From NCBI GenBank assembly GCA_031265535.1, contig JAISCO010000037.1, positions 1-8,146 of the forward strand: a stretch of 8,146 nucleotides of DNA, given 5' to 3'. The translations under genes and the position numbers were made by a program. The stretch comes from Spirochaetaceae bacterium (GTDB lineage Bacteria > Spirochaetota > Spirochaetia > Treponematales > Breznakiellaceae). The notes beneath the pieces were generated by a model. It saw only the letters and a program-made list of their open reading frames with translations, had not been told where the DNA came from and ran no database searches. This document shows, one piece after another, positions 1-3,240 of the stretch. The first letter of the stretch is position 1. Every line of letters starts with the position of its first letter.

Positions 1-2
1 AA

Positions 3-131
3 ACCTACGGTTTGACGAGCCGCCTTACTGGCAGCATCCCCAGCGTAGACCTATTCTTGACCTACGATTCGGAGAATGATTATACAGTACCGTGTGGAAG
101 GATTTACCGCAAAGTCAAAAAAGTCAAATAA
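3..131 (+). CDS. 3' end of an unrecognised upstream gene (partial)
   Basis: Frame 3 is open from the window edge to a TAA at 129-131, giving about 42 residues. The composition is protein-like: a hydrophobic/aromatic stretch (SVDLFLTYDSEND) is followed by a lysine-rich end (GRIYRKVKKVK), and many codons end in C or T. I do not recognise the family. Frame 2 is also open, from base 2 to a TGA at 77-79 that overlaps the ATG at 76 as ATGA. That could instead be the true upstream end, coupled to the next gene. I favour frame 3 on composition only; the choice is an inference. Confidence 0.35.
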   Translation, partial: TYGLTSRLTGSIPSVDLFLTYDSENDYTVPCGRIYRKVKKVK

Positions 132-463
132 GTATAAGGAAGGAACGGTATCCCCGGAACAGGCAAGGATAGCTAAAACGGTATTGGATGCCGCTTTTGA
201 GGTGCATTCTTACCTGGGACCGGGCTTACTGGAAAGCGCCTGCCAGACTTGTCTGCTGGGCGAATTAAAAGAACGAGGCGTTTTTGCCGAAAGTGAAAAG
301 CCGCTGCCGGTTATATACAAAGGGATACTGGTTGATTCGCAAAGTCTGGTTTAATACCCCGCCGCAAATTTGCGCGCTTGCCTTGTTTGCGCCTCTGCGG
401 CGGGGAGGCTCATTTAATTTTAATGTACGGTCATTCAAAGACGGTATACGCCGAATAGTTTTT
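76..463 (+). pseudogene. GxxExxY-family protein, disrupted remnant
   Basis: The N-terminal half (76-354) matches the GxxExxY family: an AAFEVHSYLGPGLLES core, then an ELKERGV stretch and KPLPVIYKGILVD. The naming motif is altered: GLLESAC has Cys (TGC) where Tyr is usual. Similarity stops at about base 335. The frame ends at a TAA inside a palindromic repeat. The family's C-terminal signature reappears in another frame just past that repeat, at about 411-460, as FNFNVRSFKDGIRRIVF; that frame stays open to 547. About 50 residues between the halves are missing, including the usual DLLVE/VELK core. The start is doubtful. The ATG at 76 overlaps the upstream frame and has GGAG only one base away. 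A better ribosome site, AAGGAAGGA at 135-143, precedes GTA at 148, which may be a mutated start. Family members are small proteins predicted to have a PD-(D/E)XK-like fold, with no firm role. Confidence 0.75.
349..413. repeat. GC-rich palindromic repeat element inside the GxxExxY remnant
   Basis: CCCCGCCGCA at 357-366 pairs perfectly with TGCGGCGGGG at 396-405. A second small palindrome, GCAAATTTGC, lies at 364-373. The outer flanks, GTTTAATACC on the left and GAGGCTCAT on the right, recur at 2836-2853 (left half only) and around 3079-3129 (diverged), so this is one member of a dispersed family. It sits exactly where the GxxExxY reading frame breaks. No transposase is linked to it. It could be a REP-like or MITE-like element. 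Confidence 0.7.
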
Positions 464-597
464 AATGACAAAAACTTTTTCGGCTTCTTCGACTTCGTGC
501 TTAAACAATTCTGCGGCTCAAGTGTAGAACGTAGACAGGGCGTGTAAATAGTCCTGACTTGTGCCGTTTTTTGACCCCGCATTAAAAAAATCTTCCT
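464..597. other. Short non-coding stretch upstream of the SigI-type promoter
   Basis: Frame 2 from the GxxExxY remnant runs open through to 547, but I see no recognisable domain past 463. An A-rich tract at 581-590 lies just upstream of the ACCCCC box and could act as an UP-like element. I see no convincing gene or terminator here. Confidence 0.4.
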
Positions 598-636
598 ACC
601 CCCCATTTTCTCAACCTTCATTTCGTATTCTATATA
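598..636 (+). promoter_or_regulatory. Possible SigI-type promoter before the small secreted protein
   Basis: ACCCCCC at 598-604 is followed, 19 bases later, by CGTA at 624-627. This resembles the ACCCCC (-35) and CGWA (-10) elements reported for Bacillus and Clostridium SigI promoters, as recalled from the literature. An A-rich tract (581-590) lies upstream. A SigI-family gene lies 500 bp downstream, which makes the match more meaningful. A weak housekeeping promoter also fits: TTCTCA at 608-613 and TATATA at 631-636 with 17-base spacing. The two cannot be told apart without a transcript start. Confidence 0.45.
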
Positions 637-684
637 GAGGCCGTTATTTAGGCCGCTGCAATTTTTTATCAGGAGGTATGTTTT

Positions 685-1044
685 ATGAAACATACGAAAA
701 AAATTATCTTGGCAGTCATTATCGCTTTTGTCTGCGTGGGAGCTGTATCCGCCAAAAATCACAAGGATGACCGGCGGCGCGTCCCCACGGTCGGAACAGC
801 CGTTACCGTTACCGGAACGCTTCAGCTTATCAACGGAGAAATCGCTGTTGTACAAAGCGGAAATACCTATTATGTAGGACAGCTTCACCATCTCATCGGC
901 TTCGTTACCGGACTGCAAGAAGGAGCGACGGTAACGCTCAAGGGAACCGCCTACCAGATACCCCTGGCCACAAATTTTTATAAACTGTCACTGTCGGAAA
1001 TGACCATCAGCGGCAGAACCTACACCGGCCTTGACCAACGGTAA
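685..1044 (+). CDS. Small secreted protein, possible OB-fold-like domain
   Basis: A 119-residue protein of unknown function. AGGAGG at 670-675, eight bases before the ATG at 685, decides the start; the nearer ATG at 677 is in another frame. The N-terminus is a clear Sec signal peptide: KHTKK, a hydrophobic run (IILAVIIAFVCVGAV), then SAK, with likely cleavage after Ala23. No lipobox Cys follows, so the product should be free in the periplasm or exported. The mature part starts with a charged stretch (residues 24-33). It then alternates short beta-strand-like segments (AVTVTGTLQLI, EIAVVQSG, NTYYVGQL) with a VTGLQEGATVTLKGTAY segment, a pattern reminiscent of small bacterial OB-fold proteins. 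That fold is an inference. It lies 84 bp before the sigma factor on the same strand, behind a promoter of possible SigI type, so it may be a SigI target or part of the signalling unit. Confidence 0.8.
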   Translation: MKHTKKIILAVIIAFVCVGAVSAKNHKDDRRRVPTVGTAVTVTGTLQLINGEIAVVQSGNTYYVGQLHHLIGFVTGLQEGATVTLKGTAYQIPLATNFYKLSLSEMTISGRTYTGLDQR

Positions 1045-1070
1045 TCGCGCATACGAAGGCAACAGGGCAC

Positions 1071-1101
1071 CCGGCGGCGCATAACAATTTGACGCCGCCG
1101 G
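1071..1101 (+). terminator. GC-rich hairpin between the secreted protein and sigI
   Basis: CCGGCGGCG at 1071-1079 pairs with CGCCGCCGG at 1093-1101, nine perfect GC pairs around a 13-base AT-rich loop. No U-tract follows (the next bases are CCCAATCTG), so it is not a standard intrinsic terminator. It could be an attenuator or an mRNA-stabilising stem that lowers sigI expression relative to the secreted-protein gene. I see no convincing separate promoter for sigI in the 84-base gap. Confidence 0.5.
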
Positions 1102-1128
1102 CCCAATCTGTTACCATGACGAGGTCAA

Positions 1129-1857
1129 ATGGAGATCGCTTTTGTTGAAAAACTGGAACTCGCCAAACAGAATAAGCGTGCCCTCAATGCGCTTATTCTT
1201 GAATATACCCCGTTTATCAAAAAGAGCGCGGCGTTTGTTTTCTTCAAGGCTCAGCAACGGCAGGAAGCGTTAACCGAGGCGATGCTGGCCTTTGTACACG
1301 CGGTTCAAACCTACAACGAAGGGGACGGCGTTTTTATCAATTATGCCGGAACGGTAATACACAACCGGCTCCTTGATGCAGCCCGAAGGGAAACAAAAAT
1401 ACAAAAACGCTTTTTTTCAATCCCGTTTGGCGCTTCAAACAATGATGAAAACTCCGTAGAACTGAAACATGAGGTATCCCGACATGTTTATGACATTGCG
1501 AAGGAAAAAGAGAACTTGCGAATGGAAATTACGGAGGTAAATAAAGAATTTTCAGATTGGGGTTTTAACTGGAAACTCTTGTTAAAAAAATGTCCGAAAC
1601 AGAAACGCTCCCGCAGGGCCTGTTTTGCGATAATAAAAATTATTTTTGAAACACCCGGTCTTACCGAACTTATAATAAGAAAGCATCAATTGCCTGTTAC
1701 CGAACTGGCTGCTACCATGGGGTTTTCAAAAAAAATACTGGAAAAATACCGTCATTATATTATCGCCGTTATTGTTTTATTGAAAGGCGATTATCCGTAT
1801 ATCCGGGCTTTTCTGCCGCAAATTATGGATAATGATTCTATAGCAGGAGGAAATTGA
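1129..1857 (+). CDS. sigI: RNA polymerase sigma factor, SigI family
   Basis: A 242-residue protein, close to the roughly 250 residues of Bacillus subtilis SigI. Residues 20-95 fit sigma region 2: LNALILEYTPFIKKSAAFV, then LTEAMLAFVHAVQTYNEGDG and VIHNRLLDAARRE. The C-terminal half carries the part peculiar to SigI: FSDWGFNWKLLLKKCPKQK (141-159), a LIIRKHQLPVTELAATMGFSKKILEKY helix-turn-helix (181-207), and HYIIAVIVLLKGDYPYIRAFLP (209-230). Residues 101-140 are the usual variable linker. GAGGT at 1121-1125 precedes the ATG at short spacing. In Bacillus, SigI serves in heat stress; in Clostridium thermocellum its paralogues switch on polysaccharide-degrading genes, and each is held inactive by a membrane RsgI. 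The next gene, one base downstream, is RsgI-like. Family assignment is strong; the regulon here is unknown. Confidence 0.88.
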   Translation: MEIAFVEKLELAKQNKRALNALILEYTPFIKKSAAFVFFKAQQRQEALTEAMLAFVHAVQTYNEGDGVFINYAGTVIHNRLLDAARRETKIQKRFFSIPFGASNNDENSVELKHEVSRHVYDIAKEKENLRMEITEVNKEFSDWGFNWKLLLKKCPKQKRSRRACFAIIKIIFETPGLTELIIRKHQLPVTELAATMGFSKKILEKYRHYIIAVIVLLKGDYPYIRAFLPQIMDNDSIAGGN

Positions 1858-1858
1858 C

Positions 1859-2614
1859 GTGAAGGGGGTTGTAGTCGAAATTGATAATGCCAAATGTATT
1901 GTTTTGTTCAACAATGGAAATATAGGATCGTTACCCAAACCGCCTAATTGCGAAGTAGGAATGCTTATTACCGTCAGTTTTAACCGAAAAATTATGCTTC
2001 TCCCCATTGCGGGTCTTATTGTTTTATTGACGGTGGGGCTTGCATTGTGGTTTGCTCTGTGTGTTCAAAATATTAGCCCGGAACGTTTTTGCAAGCGCCC
2101 TTTTTTGCGGAAAGATATTATCCTCCCGTTAAGCGAATACGCTGATTATGACGCGCTCTTTGCCCATTTGGGCAATCCTGTTCGGGAGTTTTCACCGGAT
2201 CACCCGGATCAATTTGAAAAAAAACGGAAACATAATGATGATAATGATAATGATAATGATGATGATGATGATGATGATCATTTTTATGATTATCCAGAAT
2301 ATGCCGGTTCAAGAAATAGAGTTAACGGGTTCAATTACCGCTATTACAGCATTATTACTTATTATTCCCAAGACAACGGAAAAGTGCATATATCAGAAAT
2401 AATTCTGAATTCAAAAGAGGCAGCCTACAATGGCAATTTTTCCATTGGCGATGACCGGGCGAAAATAGAAAGTATTTTCGGTAAATACATAACAAAAAAC
2501 AATTATTCATTTTCATCACACGGCAGAGATATGCGCTTCACCATGAATAATAAGGTATTGGTAATTAAATTTAACGGCAGAAACCAATTGGCCGGTATAA
2601 GAATAATAATGTGA
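1859..2614 (+). CDS. RsgI-like membrane anti-sigma factor with unusual outer domain
   Basis: A 251-residue protein. It starts at GTG 1859, one base after the sigI stop, with AGGAGG at 1845-1850 eight bases upstream. Residues 1-43 match the RsgI N-terminal anti-sigma domain: KGVVVEIDNAKCIVLFNNG, then PPNCEVGMLITVSF. Residues 45-68 form one membrane helix, so the N-terminus should be cytoplasmic, bound to SigI, and the rest outside. The outer part is not the usual Clostridium juxtamembrane domain: I do not see its DINP-type site. It appears to hold two helix-plus-strands units like BamE/SmpA or BLIP-type repeats. The first starts at LSEYADYDALFAHLGNP (91-107). The second is FSIGDDRAKIESIFGKY (194-210), continued by MRFTMNNKVLVIKFNG. 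An Asp/Asn tract (126-140) splits the first unit. No carbohydrate-binding module is visible. The likely role is sensing an envelope signal and releasing SigI. The N-terminal call is strong; the outer fold is an inference. Confidence 0.82.
   Translation: MKGVVVEIDNAKCIVLFNNGNIGSLPKPPNCEVGMLITVSFNRKIMLLPIAGLIVLLTVGLALWFALCVQNISPERFCKRPFLRKDIILPLSEYADYDALFAHLGNPVREFSPDHPDQFEKKRKHNDDNDNDNDDDDDDDHFYDYPEYAGSRNRVNGFNYRYYSIITYYSQDNGKVHISEIILNSKEAAYNGNFSIGDDRAKIESIFGKYITKNNYSFSSHGRDMRFTMNNKVLVIKFNGRNQLAGIRIIM
2234..2281 (+). repeat. GAT/AAT trinucleotide microsatellite in the anti-sigma gene
   Basis: About fifteen consecutive codons are GAT or AAT, encoding Asn/Asp residues 126-140, seven of them GAT in a row at the end. 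Because the period is three, slippage would change the length of the acidic loop rather than switch the gene off. The tract lies in the predicted outer domain; an acidic loop of this kind could bind Ca2+ or other cations. Confidence 0.85.
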
Positions 2615-2622
2615 AGCTGTTT

Positions 2623-2638
2623 CAAAACTTCAGTTTTG
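2623..2638. repeat. Short palindrome just after the anti-sigma gene
   Basis: CAAAAC at 2623-2628 pairs with GTTTTG at 2633-2638 across a TTCA loop, nine bases after the stop codon. A similar TTTTGGAACAA motif recurs at 2784-2794, so it is probably part of the local repeat family rather than a terminator. No U-tract follows. Confidence 0.45.
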
Positions 2639-2680
2639 GGGAGACAAGCTCTGCAAGGCCGGCAACCTTAGATTTAATAG

Positions 2681-2720
2681 AAAAGCGGGCCGGACTTTAG
2701 TCCGATTAGACCGCTTTTTC
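2681..2720 (+). terminator. Intrinsic terminator after the sigI-anti-sigma unit
   Basis: AAAAGCGG at 2681-2688 pairs with CCGCTTTT at 2711-2718. An inner stem, CGGACT (2691-2696) with AGTCCG (2699-2704), closes on a two-base loop. The stem ends in a short T-run (CTTTTTCC). It lies 67 bases past the stop at 2614 and should end the transcript of the sigI unit. The A-run on its left side means it may also work on the opposite strand. Confidence 0.7.
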
Positions 2721-2723
2721 CAA

Positions 2724-2798
2724 GAGCTTGTTCCATCGCAAACAAAGTTTGCTCACCATGCGCTTTAGCGCATAGTCGATTAGTTTTGGAACAAGCTC
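2724..2798. repeat. Inverted repeat able to fold as a three-way junction
   Basis: The outer arms are a perfect 12-base match: GAGCTTGTTCCA at 2724-2735 and TGGAACAAGCTC at 2787-2798. Inside are two independent perfect hairpins: GCAAAC/GTTTGC (2738-2752, AAA loop) and ATGCGC/GCGCAT (2758-2773, TTTA loop). No reading frame uses it. The TTTGGAACAARCTCAT arm recurs at 3143-3158. It is either a small non-autonomous element or a structured RNA. Confidence 0.7.
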
Positions 2799-2889
2799 AT
2801 GTATCCATATTTAACGGAATAACCAATCGCAATGAAGTTTAATACCCCGCCGGCAATTTTATCGTTAGAAAATTTATGGGAAAAAGGAA

Positions 2890-2924
2890 CAATGAATAAT
2901 TAGCAATTAGGAATGAGCAATTAA
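2890..2924 (-). repeat. Heptamer tandem repeat, five units
   Basis: Read on the minus strand, five 7-bp units run in phase: TTAATTG, CTCATTC, CTAATTG, CTAATTA, TTCATTG. Three positions are nearly invariant. The same units appear on the plus strand at 6000-6069, so this is a dispersed satellite-like family resembling the heptameric STRR repeats described in cyanobacteria. Confidence 0.7.
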
Positions 2925-2994
2925 CAGTTGAGTCGGTTTCAAATAAAAAGTGGAAGCGCAGTAAACAAGGAAAAGGGAAAAAGTAAAAACGAAT

Positions 2995-3015
2995 TTCTTA
3001 CCTCTTACTTCTTAA
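2995..3015 (+). repeat. Short heptamer tandem repeat, three units
   Basis: TTCTTAC, CTCTTAC and TTCTTAA follow one another in 7-base register. The sequence differs from the CTCATTC family, but the period is the same. It is immediately followed by AAC and a run of G. Confidence 0.5.
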
Positions 3016-3071
3016 CAAAGGGGGGGAAGCGCATCAATCATAAACCGTTAAAATTTTGAAGTTTATTCGCA

Positions 3072-3131
3072 GTGGGGTCTAATACCCATCGCAAACTTGT
3101 TTGCGTCCCTTCAGGGCGAGGAGGTTCATAA
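3072..3131. repeat. Diverged palindromic repeat element
   Basis: It begins with GTGGGGTCTAATACCC and ends with GAGGAGGTTCATA, paralleling the flanks of the element at 349-413. Inside, CGCAAAC (3090-3096) pairs with GTTTGCG (3099-3105), and CCCT/AGGG (3107-3116) forms a second tiny stem. The inner CAAAC/GTTTG hairpin also resembles the one at 2738-2752. Confidence 0.55.
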
Positions 3132-3200
3132 AATCCTTCATGTTTGGAACAAACTCATCCACTGTTACAATCGTGTACGAACACTAGAAACCGTAGCAAA

Positions 3201-3240
3201 TGGATAGTAAAATGTCATCCGTTATAGTATAATACCGGCA
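3201..3240 (+). promoter_or_regulatory. Promoter for hrpA, implying a leaderless mRNA
   Basis: A perfect TATAAT lies at 3228-3233, within TATAGTATAATACC. Its expected start point, six to seven bases downstream, falls on or next to the A of the hrpA ATG at 3241. There is no purine-rich ribosome site before that ATG (the preceding bases are ACCGGCA). The -35 region is weak: TAGTAA at 3205-3210 with 17-base spacing, or TGGATA at 3201-3206 paired with TATAGT at 3223-3228 across 16 bases. Confidence 0.55.

Larger units (their letters stand above)
2799..3200. other. Gene-free interval holding repeat fragments
   Basis: No coding signal is visible. The interval holds: a left-half fragment of the palindromic family at 2836-2853 (GTTTAATACCCCGCCG), a 7-bp repeat patch at 2890-2924, a second 7-bp patch at 2995-3015, a run of seven G at 3020-3026, and a diverged palindromic element at 3072-3131. 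A repeat-type fragment, GTTTGGAACAAACTCATCC, lies at 3142-3160, near a copy at 2783-2803. Nothing else is recognised. Confidence 0.6.

Noticed and set aside
265..918. Long minus-strand frame of 217 codons
   Set aside because: It crosses the palindromic repeat and the opposite strand of the signal-peptide gene and has no recognisable domain. Plus-strand evidence is better on both sides.
2118..2312. Minus-strand frame with a long poly-His/Tyr tract
   Set aside because: It is the complement of the GAT/AAT microsatellite inside the anti-sigma gene. The plus-strand protein has an SD, a recognised domain and operon spacing.
2979..3030. Minus-strand SigI-type promoter from the C-run complementary to 3020-3026
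   Set aside because: A C-run followed by CGTTTT occurs on the minus strand, but no gene lies downstream in that direction and the -10 match is poor.
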